Assembly: GCA_041394605.1 (NCBI GenBank)
Contig: JAWKHX010000006.1
Location: forward strand, 124,001 to 188,000
Length of the DNA stretch: 64,000 nucleotides
Direction of reading: 5' to 3'
From: UBA668 sp041394605
Lineage (GTDB): Bacteria; Actinomycetota; Acidimicrobiia; Acidimicrobiales; Ilumatobacteraceae
Positions 8,579 through 16,908 of the stretch are shown here, piece by piece (within the stretch, counting starts at the first letter, position 1; each line of letters starts with the position of its first letter). The translations under genes were made by a program, and so were the position numbers. Under the pieces are notes generated by a model that worked only from the letters and a program-made list of their open reading frames with translations, did no database searches and was not told the DNA's origin.

Positions 8579-9663
8579 CAGATGACGACGACGCTGCGCA
8601 GCACCTCGCCGCGCTCCATCTTGTGGAAGGCCTCCTCCACCGCGTCGAGGCCGATCGTCTCGCTGACGAACTTGTCCAGCGGCAGGCGGCCCTGGAGATG
8701 GAGGTCCACCAGCATCGGGAAGTCGCGCGACGGCAGGCAGTCGCCGTACCAGCTGGACTTCAGCGAGCCGCCGCGGCCGAACACCTCGATGAACGGCAAC
8801 TCGATCGTCATGTCCGGGCGGGGCACGCCGACCAGCACCACCGTGCCCGCCAGGTCGCGGGCGTCGAACGCCTGGCGGTAGACGGCGGGGTTGCCGACGG
8901 CCTCGATGCACACGTCGGCGCCGTTGCCGCCGGTGACCGACTTGATGTACTCGACCGGGTCGGTGGTGCGCGAGTTGCAGGTGTGGGTGGCGCCGAACTC
9001 GCGCGCCCACTCCAGCTTGCGGTCGTCCACGTCCACGGCGACGATCGTGTGGGCCCCGGCCAGACGGGCGCCGGCGATGGCTGCGTCGCCCACGCCGCCG
9101 CAGCCGAACACCGCGACGCTGTCGCCACGGCCGACGTTGCCGGTGTTGATGGCCGCGCCGATGCCGGCCATCACGCCACAGCCCAGCAGGCCGGCGGTGG
9201 TGGCCGGCTCGTCGGGGTTGACCTTCGTGCACTGGCCGGCGGCCACCAAGGTCTTCTCGGCGAACGCGCCGATGCCCAGCGCCGGCGACAGCACGGTCCC
9301 GTCCTCCAGCGTCATCTTCTGGGTGGCGTTGAACGTGCTGAAGCAGTACCACGGCCGTCCGCGCAGGCAGGCCCGGCACTGGCCGCACACCGCACGCCAG
9401 TTGAGGATCACGAAGTCGCCGGGCTGCACGTTGGTGACTCCCTCGCCGACGGCCTCCACCACGCCGGCGGCCTCGTGGCCGAGCAGGAACGGGAAGTCGT
9501 CGTTGATGCCACCCTCGCGGTAGTGCAGATCCGTGTGGCAGACGCCGCAGGCATCCACCTTCACGAGTGCCTCACCGGGGCCCGGGTCCGGGACCACGAT
9601 CGTCTCGATCGTCACCGGCGCGCCCTTGCTGCGGGCCACCACTCCACGAACCTTGTGTGCCAT
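8578..9663 (-). CDS. mscR: S-(hydroxymethyl)mycothiol dehydrogenase
   Basis: 361 aa zinc alcohol dehydrogenase of class III type. Catalytic zinc ligands lie in GVCHTDLH and GHEAAG, the structural zinc loop is CGQCRACLRGRPWYC, and the NAD-binding turn is GCGGVGDAAI. The sequence around NWRAVCGQC and the C-terminal GEVLRSVVVI match mycothiol-dependent formaldehyde dehydrogenases. It oxidises the formaldehyde-mycothiol adduct with NAD in the cytoplasm, and its presence implies mycothiol synthesis. It is co-translated with the MBL hydrolase downstream. GGAGGG lies just before the start. Confidence 0.9.
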   Translation of the reverse strand: MAHKVRGVVARSKGAPVTIETIVVPDPGPGEALVKVDACGVCHTDLHYREGGINDDFPFLLGHEAAGVVEAVGEGVTNVQPGDFVILNWRAVCGQCRACLRGRPWYCFSTFNATQKMTLEDGTVLSPALGIGAFAEKTLVAAGQCTKVNPDEPATTAGLLGCGVMAGIGAAINTGNVGRGDSVAVFGCGGVGDAAIAGARLAGAHTIVAVDVDDRKLEWAREFGATHTCNSRTTDPVEYIKSVTGGNGADVCIEAVGNPAVYRQAFDARDLAGTVVLVGVPRPDMTIELPFIEVFGRGGSLKSSWYGDCLPSRDFPMLVDLHLQGRLPLDKFVSETIGLDAVEEAFHKMERGEVLRSVVVI

Positions 9664-9721
9664 CGTTCCCTCCTTGGAAGCCCCGTGACCTTAGTCGCCT
9701 GGCCTCCCTGCGGCGGGACGC

Positions 9722-10444
9722 CTACTCCCCGCGAATCCGCTCCAGCTCGGCGGCCAACGCGTCGGCGCGCTCCCGCTCGGCGTCGGCGCGCTCCCGCTCC
9801 GCGTCAGCGCGCTCCCGCTCCGCGTCAGCGCGTTCCCGTTCGGCGGAGAGCAGCGCGTACGCGTCGTCCTCCAAGGTGACGACCTGGCCACCGAGGCAGC
9901 ACAGTCCGAGCAGACCGCGGCTGAGCGTGAAGGTCAGGTTGAGCGCCTCGCTGCGTTGCCCCAGCGCATCCGAACGGACGATCTCACCGTCGACCAGTTC
10001 GATCCGCTGCACCTGCTGGCGCTTCGGGTAGATGGCGTAGACCTCCGGCACACCGGCCTCCAGCCATCTGCGGTAGCGGCGCTCCAGCCGCGGCCAGGTG
10101 TTCGACGGCGACACGATCTCCACGCACACCGTGGGGACGACGCCGTACTCGTCCACGACGTACCGGCCGATGTCCTGGCCGCGCAGCCCGGGCAACACGA
10201 CCACGTCCGGCGCCGTGTGGTACTTGGTGCCCGACGGCACGAACGGGGTGTTCCCCGTCACCAGGGCATCGGTGTGCGCCAGCGCACTGGTGACGGTGGT
10301 GAGCAGGAAGCTCAGCCACCGGGAGTGCAGGCTGGATTCCATCAGCGGATCCAGCTCTTCACCCGGCAGGTGCGGGTAGTCGTATTCGGGCGCCTCGTCG
10401 TCGTCGCTCGGACGGTCGGACGGATGGATGGCCGGCATGGACAC
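9722..10444 (-). CDS. Uma2-family (DUF820) protein with repeat coiled-coil tail
   Basis: 240 aa. Residues 30-190 are a Uma2/DUF820 PD-(D/E)XK-like domain: APDVVVLPG near residue 77, then VCVEIVSPSN and VPEVYAIYP. The last 40 residues are a strong coiled coil made of four near-identical heptads ERERADA. The function of Uma2 proteins is unsettled; they have been viewed as endonuclease-like. GAGGAGG precedes the GTG at 10444. The ATG at 10438 has a TACTGT -10 box seven bases upstream and is the alternative start. The gene stands alone on its strand. Confidence 0.75.
   Translation of the reverse strand: MSMPAIHPSDRPSDDDEAPEYDYPHLPGEELDPLMESSLHSRWLSFLLTTVTSALAHTDALVTGNTPFVPSGTKYHTAPDVVVLPGLRGQDIGRYVVDEYGVVPTVCVEIVSPSNTWPRLERRYRRWLEAGVPEVYAIYPKRQQVQRIELVDGEIVRSDALGQRSEALNLTFTLSRGLLGLCCLGGQVVTLEDDAYALLSAERERADAERERADAERERADAERERADALAAELERIRGE
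9770..9853. repeat. 21-bp tandem repeat inside the Uma2 gene
   Basis: About four copies of a 21-base unit (cgcgctcccgctccgcgtca with small changes) encode the ERERADA heptads. The unit length equals seven codons, so gain or loss of units keeps the frame and lengthens or shortens the coiled coil by two helical turns. Confidence 0.8.
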
Positions 10445-10533
10445 AACAGTAGACCTCCTCGGATCAGCCCTGCAGGGGCGGCCTCGGCGTGCGGGTGCGG
10501 CGGAGGCGATCGACGGGGAAGTCGAAGGGGAAC

Positions 10534-11205
10534 CTATCGGGAGGTCGTGTCGAGCGGGCGCTGGACCCGGGCGGCGAGGCCGTCGAGGAGGAGGTCGAGC
10601 GCGTGCTCGAAGCGGTCGTCGGCGCTCCCGTCGTACAGGTGCGGTGCCACGGCGACGGCGGACGGGAACTGGGCCGGGTCCAGCGAGCGGTAGTGACGTC
10701 GCCAGTCCTGGTACGCGGCCCGGCGCATCGCCGGCGCCTCCGCTGCCAGCGGGGCGTCGATGGCCGCCGAGCCGACGGTCAACTCGATCAGCGAGTGGTA
10801 GCCGCGGGCCACCTCCGCGGGCGGCAGGCCGCTGCGGCGCAGCTCGCGCAGCAACGCCTCGGTGATCCGCAGCTCGTTGGCCAGCCGTGTTGGCGCGGCG
10901 CTGACCAGCGCTGCGAAGCGAGGATGTTGCAACTGCACCTTCCGCAGGTCCACGCAGATCCGTCGTGCCGTGGCCTGCCAGTCCTCGCCGCGCAGCGGGC
11001 GCACGTCCACCAGCCCGAGGAAGCGGTCGCCCACCTCGCGCTCCACCTCACCCATGTTGGCGAAGTGGCGGTACAGGGCGGAGGCGTCGCAACCGAGGTT
11101 CTCCCCCAGCCGGCGGGCCGACAGCGCCGCGGCACCGCCTGTCTCCACCAACTGGATCGCGGCCTCGACGATCCGCTCCCGGCTCAGCGCGGCCGGCCGT
11201 CCCAC
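10534..11205 (-). CDS. TetR-family repressor
   Basis: 223 aa from a GTG at 11205 preceded by GGCGGGAGCACCAC. The N-terminal helix-turn-helix domain (residues 5-50) has RERIVEAAIQLVETGG, ALSARRLGENLG and SALYRHF. The rest is a helical ligand-binding domain. It lies 17 bases downstream of the acyl-CoA-dehydrogenase-like gene on the same strand, so it is probably the last gene of that unit and represses it. The palindrome at 12421-12442 is the obvious operator candidate. The inducer is unknown. Confidence 0.85.
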   Translation of the reverse strand: MGRPAALSRERIVEAAIQLVETGGAAALSARRLGENLGCDASALYRHFANMGEVEREVGDRFLGLVDVRPLRGEDWQATARRICVDLRKVQLQHPRFAALVSAAPTRLANELRITEALLRELRRSGLPPAEVARGYHSLIELTVGSAAIDAPLAAEAPAMRRAAYQDWRRHYRSLDPAQFPSAVAVAPHLYDGSADDRFEHALDLLLDGLAARVQRPLDTTSR

Positions 11206-11222
11206 GTGGTGCTCCCGCCGCC

Positions 11223-12392
11223 TCAGTCGAACAGCCCGGCGCGGCCGAGGCGCTCCGTGCACACCTCGGCGCTCCACGGCAGCATCGTGCTGCCGAGACG
11301 GGAGTCGCGGTACATGCGCTCCAGCGGCATCGACTTCTGCATGGACTGGCCGCCGCAGACCTTGATGGCCAGGCTGGCCACCTCGGCCGCGTGCTCCATC
11401 ACCGTGATGGCCGCGGCCCAGCCACGGCGCAGGTCGTCGTCGGTGGGGTCCAGGTTGGCCTCGTCGATCGCCCGGTAGAGCATCGCCCGCGACTGCTGGT
11501 GCTTCAGTTGCATCTGTGCCCAGCCGAACTGCTTGATGGCGTTCTCCTTGCGGCTGGCCACCACCTGCCCCGGCAGTTCGCCACGCAGGTACAGGCGGGT
11601 GGCGTCGATGATGCCGCCGGTCAGGCCGAGGTAGCTCGGGCAGAGCGAGAGGAACAGCCAGGGGTAGCGGTTGGCGGCCTGGTTGTACATGCCGGCCGGC
11701 ATCCACTCGTTGTCGTGGGGCACGAACACGTCCTTCATGATCAGCGTCTTGCTGACCGTGCCGCGCATGCCCAGCGGGTCCCAGTCGTCGAGGATCGTGA
11801 TGCCCTCGGCGTTCGTGGGCACGCCCAGCAGGCGGATCTCGTCCTCCCCCGGCACCTGGCAGGTGACGTTGTAGAAGGTGGCGGCCTCGGCGAGGGAGGC
11901 GAAGATCTTCTTCCCGGTGACCAGCCAGCCGCCGTCCACCGGCACGGCCTTGGTGGTCACGCCGGCCAGCGCGCCGGGGGCCACGCCCTCGCTGAACGGC
12001 TGGCTGTGGATGTGCCCTTCCTCCACCACGCCGCGGTACATGCGGGTGCGGATCTCCTCGTGGCGCTCGCGCTGCTGGGGCGTCATGTCCAGCAGGTCGG
12101 CCACCTGGCCGGTCCACAGCATGGTGGCGTTGTGCATGTTGAAGGTCAGACCGGTGGCGCCGCAGTAGCGCCCGACCTCCTCACTGACCCGCACATAGTC
12201 GGCGTAGCTGGCGCCGAGGCCGCCGTGCTCGGCCGGGATGCTGACGGTGAGCAACCCGTTGGCCCGGAAGTCGGCGAAGTTCTCGTACGGGAAGTTGGCC
12301 TCGCGGTCCACCACCACCGCGCGCTCCTGGATCTTCGGGCCCATTGCGGTCACCAGAGCAACCATGTCCTCGCGTGTCATCGCCTGTGTCAT
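11223..12392 (-). CDS. Acyl-CoA-dehydrogenase-fold flavoprotein
   Basis: 389 aa, COG1960 fold. Visible parts are the N-terminal helical domain with IPAEHGGLGASYADY, the middle beta domain with GGWLVTGKKIFASLAEAA, and the C-terminal helical domain ending CGGQSMQKSMPLERMYRDSRLG. After YRDSR a classical dehydrogenase has a YEGT-type segment carrying the catalytic Glu; here the chain reads STMLPWSAEVC and ends. This may make it a flavin monooxygenase-like member or one with a relocated base. The start codon sits directly at the predicted transcription start of a divergent promoter shared with the hydrolase gene at 12469. Confidence 0.78.
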   Translation of the reverse strand: MTQAMTREDMVALVTAMGPKIQERAVVVDREANFPYENFADFRANGLLTVSIPAEHGGLGASYADYVRVSEEVGRYCGATGLTFNMHNATMLWTGQVADLLDMTPQQRERHEEIRTRMYRGVVEEGHIHSQPFSEGVAPGALAGVTTKAVPVDGGWLVTGKKIFASLAEAATFYNVTCQVPGEDEIRLLGVPTNAEGITILDDWDPLGMRGTVSKTLIMKDVFVPHDNEWMPAGMYNQAANRYPWLFLSLCPSYLGLTGGIIDATRLYLRGELPGQVVASRKENAIKQFGWAQMQLKHQQSRAMLYRAIDEANLDPTDDDLRRGWAAAITVMEHAAEVASLAIKVCGGQSMQKSMPLERMYRDSRLGSTMLPWSAEVCTERLGRAGLFD

Positions 12393-12420
12393 GGGTGCGC
12401 ATGAGACCAGAACCGGCGCC

Positions 12421-12442
12421 GTTTGTCAACACGTTGACAAAC
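12421..12442. promoter_or_regulatory. Palindromic operator covering two divergent promoters
   Basis: A perfect inverted repeat of ten-base arms GTTTGTCAAC and GTTGACAAAC is separated by AC. Each arm contains a TTGACA -35 box, one per strand. Rightward: TTGACA at 12434-12439, 16 bases, CATACT at 12456-12461, then the ATG at 12469. Leftward: TTGACA at 12429-12424, 17 bases, TCTCAT at 12406-12401, then the ATG at 12392. A repressor bound here would block both promoters. The TetR encoded at 10534-11205 is the likely ligand. Confidence 0.75.
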
Positions 12443-12468
12443 TCTCGCCCTCTGCCATACTCGGCGGG

Positions 12469-13293
12469 ATGAGCACCCCGCCCCGCGACATCGACGCCAT
12501 CCCGGTGGCGTGGCGCGAGGCCGGCCGGCCGGACGGCCCGCTGGTGGTGCTGCTGCACGGCCTCGGCGGCAGCCGCATCTCCTGGGAGCCACAGTTGGCC
12601 GGCCCCGCCGCCCTCGCCGACCGCTGGCATGTCGCCGCCTGGGACCTGCCCGGCTACGGCGCCTCCCCCGCGCTTGACCACCGCCCACTCACCTTCCCCG
12701 ACCTGGCGGACGCGGCTGCCGGATGGCTCGACGTGCTGGGCGCCGAACGGACCCACGTGGTGGGCATCTCCATGGGCGGGATGATCGCCCAGTACCTGGC
12801 CCACCGCCACCCCGGCCGGGTGCGGTCGCTGACCCTGCTGAGCAGCAGCCCGGCGTTCGGGCTGGACGGCACGCTGCCGGGCGACTGGCGGGCTGCCCGC
12901 CTGGCCCCGCTGGACCAGGGGCTGGAGCCGGCCGACTTCGCCGAACGGGTGCTGCGGGGCATCGCCGGGCCGCACATCACGGACGACGCGATGGCCGGCC
13001 AGATCGGTGCCATGGCTCGCATCACGGCGGACGGCCTGCGCCGCAGCATCGACGTGCTCGTCACCCACGACACCCGCCCGATCCTCGCCGAGATCACCGC
13101 ACCGACCTTGTGCCTCGTGGGCGCGCTCGACGAGGAGACGCCGGTCGCCTACTCGCGGTACCTCGCCAGCCACCTGCCGCACGGCACGCTGGAGGTGGTG
13201 CCGGATGCCGGCCACCTGCTCAACGTGGAGGCACCCGACGCCGTGAACCAACTGATCCGTCACCACCTCGAGACCGTGGAGGCCAGCGAATGA
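12469..13293 (+). CDS. Alpha/beta-fold hydrolase (NicD-like context)
   Basis: 274 aa. It has an HGLGGS oxyanion region near residue 30, the nucleophile elbow GISMGG (Ser101), Asp221 in GALDEET and His249 in DAGHLLN: a complete catalytic triad at normal spacing. The transcript appears leaderless. The stop overlaps the start of the NicX-like gene (ATGA), implying coupled expression. In nicotinate degradation an alpha/beta hydrolase (NicD) hydrolyses the product of the NicX ring cleavage. The pairing here suggests an equivalent step, but the substrate is not proven. Confidence 0.82.
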   Translation: MSTPPRDIDAIPVAWREAGRPDGPLVVLLHGLGGSRISWEPQLAGPAALADRWHVAAWDLPGYGASPALDHRPLTFPDLADAAAGWLDVLGAERTHVVGISMGGMIAQYLAHRHPGRVRSLTLLSSSPAFGLDGTLPGDWRAARLAPLDQGLEPADFAERVLRGIAGPHITDDAMAGQIGAMARITADGLRRSIDVLVTHDTRPILAEITAPTLCLVGALDEETPVAYSRYLASHLPHGTLEVVPDAGHLLNVEAPDAVNQLIRHHLETVEASE

Positions 13294-14334
13294 CCACCGA
13301 ATGGCGCTACATCAAGGCCTTCGCCACCCACTTCGCCCGCTGCGGGCTGCACGAGGGCGAGACGGTCGCCATCCTCAGCGAGAGCCAGAGCCGGCCCGTG
13401 CTGGTGGAGACTGCCCGCTTGGCTGCTCAATCCCTCGGTGGGCGGGTGTTCGACGTGGTCGTGCCCACTCCCCCGTCCGCCCACGCCGTGCCCATCCGCG
13501 CCACCGGGGCCTCGCAGGCGCTCGCCCACCACCCGGCCGTCATCGCCGGCCTCGCCGCCAGCGACCTCGTCATCGACTGCACCGTCGAGGGCACACTGCA
13601 CTCGCCAGAGCTCGGCCAGATCCTCGGTGGCGGCGCCCGCGTGCTGATGATCTCCAACGAGCACCCCGAGGTGTTCGAGCGCCTGCGATGGGACGACGAC
13701 CTGCCCCGCCGTGTCGCGCTCGGCCACGAGTGGATCGCTGCCGCCCGCAGCATGCACGTCACCACCGACGCCGGCACCGACCTGCACGTGGACCTCACCG
13801 GCGCCGCCACCGGCAGCTCGGTCGGGCTCACCAGCGGCCCCGGCTCGTTCGCCCACTGGCCCGGCGGATTGGTGGCGGCCTTCCCCGCCGCCCACTGCGT
13901 GAACGGCACCGTGGTACTCGCCCCCGGCGACCTCAACCTGACGTTCAACGACCTCATCCAGACGCCGGTCCGCCTGACGATCGAGGACGACCACATCGTG
14001 CGCATCGAGGGTGACGGGGCCGACGCGGCCCTGTTCGACAGCTACCTGTCCGCGTTCGGCGACCGGGAGAGCTACGCCACCAGCCATGTGGGATGGGGCA
14101 TGAACCAGCACGCCCGCTGGGACAGCGCCCAGCTGTACGACAAGCGCGAGACCTGGGGCACGGAGGCCCGGGTACGCCGGCAACTTCGTCTACTCCACCG
14201 GCGCCAACGAGCTGGCCGGCCGCTTCACCGCCGGCCACTTCGACCTGCCGATGCGCAACTGCACCATCACCCTGGACGGCCGCACCGTCGTCGATCACGG
14301 CCGGCTGTGCGCCGAGCTGGCACCACCCGAGTGA
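13290..14334 (+). CDS. NicX-like mononuclear-iron ring-cleavage dioxygenase (one frameshift near 14169)
   Basis: Corrected length 347 aa, close to the roughly 350 aa of 2,5-dihydroxypyridine 5,6-dioxygenase NicX and the related M29 aminopeptidase-like fold. The extra base is in a GGG run; removing one G gives TEARYAGNFVYSTG. Candidate iron ligands after correction are His266 (ATSHVGWG) and the pair His316-x-Asp318 (AGHFDLPMRN). NicX ligands are, from memory, His265, His318 and Asp320, so spacing agrees well. The last two ligands lie after the frameshift, so the uncorrected reading would lack them. The protein would open a hydroxylated heteroaromatic ring with O2. Confidence 0.72.
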
Positions 14335-14346
14335 AGCCCGGATGAC

Positions 14347-14352
14347 TACCCT
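14347..14352 (+). promoter_or_regulatory. -10 box before the VOC-bicupin gene
   Basis: TACCCT, seven bases before the ATG at 14360. It supports that start as leaderless and an internal promoter within the catabolic operon. Confidence 0.45.
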
Positions 14353-14359
14353 GCCGTCC

Positions 14360-15446
14360 ATGAGCGAGTTCACCGGCGCCCAGGTGGTCCTGCCGGGCAG
14401 CCAACCCCTGTCCGCCACCATCAACTTCTTCACCCAGCTGGGCTTCAAGGTGCAGGCCATCGTCCCGGCCGACGACCCGGCGATGGCGGTGCTGTCCGGC
14501 CACGGGGTCACCCTCCGCCTCGACGGCAACGCCGACGTCCCACCCGGGCACCTCCGCCTGCTGACCGCCGACGACACGGCGCGGCCGGCGGTCACCGCGC
14601 CGAACGGCACCGTGGTGGAGTTCGCCCCGGCCAACCCGCCGCTGGTGCTGCCTGCGCTGGATGACCGCTTCGTGCTGACCCGGATGGAGGGCGGCGACGC
14701 GGCGTTCCACGAGGGCCGGGCCGGCATGCGCTACCGCGACCTGATCCCCGGCCGGCTGGGTGGCCGCTTCATCGCCTCGCACATCCTCATCCCGACGGGC
14801 GGGCCGGTGGGCGACTACGTGCACTACCACCATGTCCGCTTCCAGATGATCTACTGCTACCGCGGCTGGGTGAAGGTGGCCTACGAGGACCAGGGCGAGC
14901 CGATGACCCTCACCGAGGGCGACTGCTTCCTGCAGCCGTCGACCATCCGCCACCAGGTGCTGGAGGCCAGCGACCGCATGCAGGTCATCGAGGTCGGCTG
15001 CCCCGCCGTGCACGAGACGTGGGGCGACCCGGAGATGCCGCTCCCCACGGGTGCGCTGCTGCCCCAGCGTGGTTACGGCGCCGACGGCCACCGCTTCGTG
15101 CACCACCGCGCCGCGGACGCCACGTGGGCACCCTGGCGGCTGGACGGCTACGAGGCGCGGGACCTCGGGATCGGTGCGGCAATGGATGGGGTGGCCGGGG
15201 CGCGGGTGGTGCGGCCGATGGGCACCGGGGTGCCGATTCCCGTCGCGGCGCGCCATGCCGCCGAGTTCGTGTTCACGTTCGTGCTCGACGGCGGCATCAC
15301 CCTGCAACGCGGCGACGACGCCCCGGTGCGCCTGGGCGAGGGCGACAGCTTCACCATGCCGGCGCACACGGACTACGCTCAGCGACCCCACGGCGAACCT
15401 CCAGTTGCTGGACGTCACCCTCCCCGACGCAGTGCCGGCGGCCTGA
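14360..15446 (+). CDS. VOC-like domain fused to two cupin domains (one frameshift near 15379)
   Basis: Corrected length about 361 aa. Residues 1-65 resemble a glyoxalase/VOC half-module (FTGAQVVLPGS, INFFTQLGFKVQ). Cupin 1, about residues 150-215, has DYVHYHHVRFQMIY, a GDCFLQPSTIRH second motif and several candidate metal His. Cupin 2, about 285-355, has ARHAAEFVFTFV and EGDSFTMPAHTDY. The C terminus is in another frame; dropping one base near 15379 gives a tail of SDPTANLQLLDVTLPDA. Bicupins include ring-cleaving dioxygenases. It follows the NicX-like gene by 25 bases and probably acts on the same pathway. The exact reaction is unknown. Confidence 0.68.
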
Positions 15447-15453
15447 ACGCGCT

Positions 15454-16365
15454 TCAGGCGTCGAGGATCTGCAGGACGGCGCCGAGCCACTCGATGCTGT
15501 CCTGGGTGATCGGGTCCACCACCAGTTGCACATGGCAGCACCCGGCGTCGGCGAACCGGCGCAGCGCGTCGGCGATCTGGTCCGGCGACCCCGCCAGGGG
15601 CGGCGACGACTTCGTCGGGTCGCCCATGGCCCTGCCGGTACCCCACGGCACCTGCACGTAGACGGCGGCGGTCCCCTCGACCTCGGCGGGGTCCCGGCCC
15701 ACCTCCGCGCAGCGGGCGGCCACCCTGGCCGCCACCTCGGCGAAACCCTCGGGTGTGTTGCCGTACTCGCTGAACCACACGTTCCAGCGGTGCACGTGGG
15801 GCAGCGTGATGCCCAGCATCCTCGGCGCCACCGAGCCCACCATCAGCAGCGGCCCAGCGGGCCGGGCCGGCGGTGGGTCGATCGCGCAGCGCTCCAACGT
15901 GTGGAACCGGCCGGCGTGGTCCACGGTCTCGCCGGCCAGCAGGCGGCGGACCAGCCCGAACGCCTCCTCGAAGCGGCTGACCCGCTGGTCGAACGGGTAG
16001 CCGAACGCCCGGTACTCACGCTCATTCCATCCGGCGCCCACGCCGAGGACCAGCCGCCCACCGGACAGCGCGTCCACCGTTGCGGCCATCTTGGCCAGCA
16101 TGGCCGGTTCGTGGAAGCCGAGCGACGCCACCAACGGCCCCAGTTCCACCCGTTCGGTGACGGCCGCCAGCGCGGCCAGGGAGGTCCACACCTCCCACGG
16201 CCCGCGCACGGTGCCGTCGGGCATGTCGTAGACGAGGTGGTCGCCCACCCAGATGCTGTCGAACCCGACAGCCTCGGCAGCGCGGGCCATGGCCACCAGT
16301 TCCGGCCACGGCACGTGCCGCTCCACCTCGGGCAGTTGGACTCCGACAGTCAGCGGTCTCGGCAT
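15454..16365 (-). CDS. LLM-class (luciferase-like) flavin-dependent oxidoreductase
   Basis: 303 aa TIM-barrel protein with features of F420/FMN-dependent luciferase-like enzymes: GFDSIWVGDHLV near residue 36, LGPLVAS, GRLVLGVGAGW near residue 105, and a C-terminal GSPDQIADALRRFADAG. It converges on the bicupin gene with only seven bases between stops. A -10 box TAGGCT lies six bases before the start. F420 use is plausible in this lineage but not shown by the sequence. Confidence 0.83.
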   Translation of the reverse strand: MPRPLTVGVQLPEVERHVPWPELVAMARAAEAVGFDSIWVGDHLVYDMPDGTVRGPWEVWTSLAALAAVTERVELGPLVASLGFHEPAMLAKMAATVDALSGGRLVLGVGAGWNEREYRAFGYPFDQRVSRFEEAFGLVRRLLAGETVDHAGRFHTLERCAIDPPPARPAGPLLMVGSVAPRMLGITLPHVHRWNVWFSEYGNTPEGFAEVAARVAARCAEVGRDPAEVEGTAAVYVQVPWGTGRAMGDPTKSSPPLAGSPDQIADALRRFADAGCCHVQLVVDPITQDSIEWLGAVLQILDA

Positions 16366-16371
16366 GCCCGC

Positions 16372-16377
16372 AGCCTA
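16372..16377 (-). promoter_or_regulatory. -10 box of leaderless promoter, LLM oxidoreductase
   Basis: TAGGCT on the minus strand, six bases before the ATG at 16365. There is no Shine-Dalgarno sequence. Confidence 0.5.
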
Positions 16378-16390
16378 TGGGCGGCGGCCG

Positions 16391-16813
16391 TCAGCCCGCA
16401 GGTGCGTCGACGCCCGGAGCGGCGGGTGCGTCAGGCCCACCCCGGAGTGCAGCCAGCATGGTCCGGTAATCGTCGGAGGTGATCTCGCTGCGGGCCAGAC
16501 GCTCGGCCAGGATGGCTTCCGCATTCGCGGTGGGCGACATGGCCGCCATGGGGGCAGCCGGCGCAGGGCCAGTGGCAACAGCGGATGTCGCCGGCCTGCG
16601 TGTCAGCCCCAGCGCCAACGCCACGATCGCGGCGATCGCGAGCAGCCCGAGGCCGCCGATCATCAGCCAGGCCCATGGGTGGTCGTCGCGGTCGCCACGC
16701 ATGTGGCCGGGTCCGGGCCAGCCGTTGTCGGCGAATGCAGGCACGGCGATGGCGATCGCGGCAACGGTGGCAACGCCCGTGGCCACGACGGCAGTGGAGA
16801 ACTTGCGGGTCAT
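16391..16813 (-). CDS. Small membrane protein with SHOCT domain
   Basis: 140 aa. The start at 16813 follows GAGAGGAG. A signal-like segment (residues 8-28, ending PAFADNG) is followed by His/Asp-rich HMRGDRDDHPWAW and then a transmembrane helix at about 48-68. The C terminus carries a SHOCT-type helical hairpin: AEAILAERLARSEITSDDYR. SHOCT domains are short oligomerisation motifs on membrane or DNA-associated proteins. The function is unknown. Confidence 0.72.
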   Translation of the reverse strand: MTRKFSTAVVATGVATVAAIAIAVPAFADNGWPGPGHMRGDRDDHPWAWLMIGGLGLLAIAAIVALALGLTRRPATSAVATGPAPAAPMAAMSPTANAEAILAERLARSEITSDDYRTMLAALRGGPDAPAAPGVDAPAG

Positions 16814-16908
16814 GATCGGACTCCTCTCGGGCGGGCAGGCCGCCCAGGTCCGAAGGTACCTCTCGATGTGTCGCGCCCGTGTGAGAGAACGGTGAGAATC
16901 GCGTGAAG

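Noticed and set aside
9770..9853. Short tandem repeats that could suggest a CRISPR array
   Set aside because: Units are contiguous without spacers, are multiples of three and encode a coiled coil inside the Uma2 gene.
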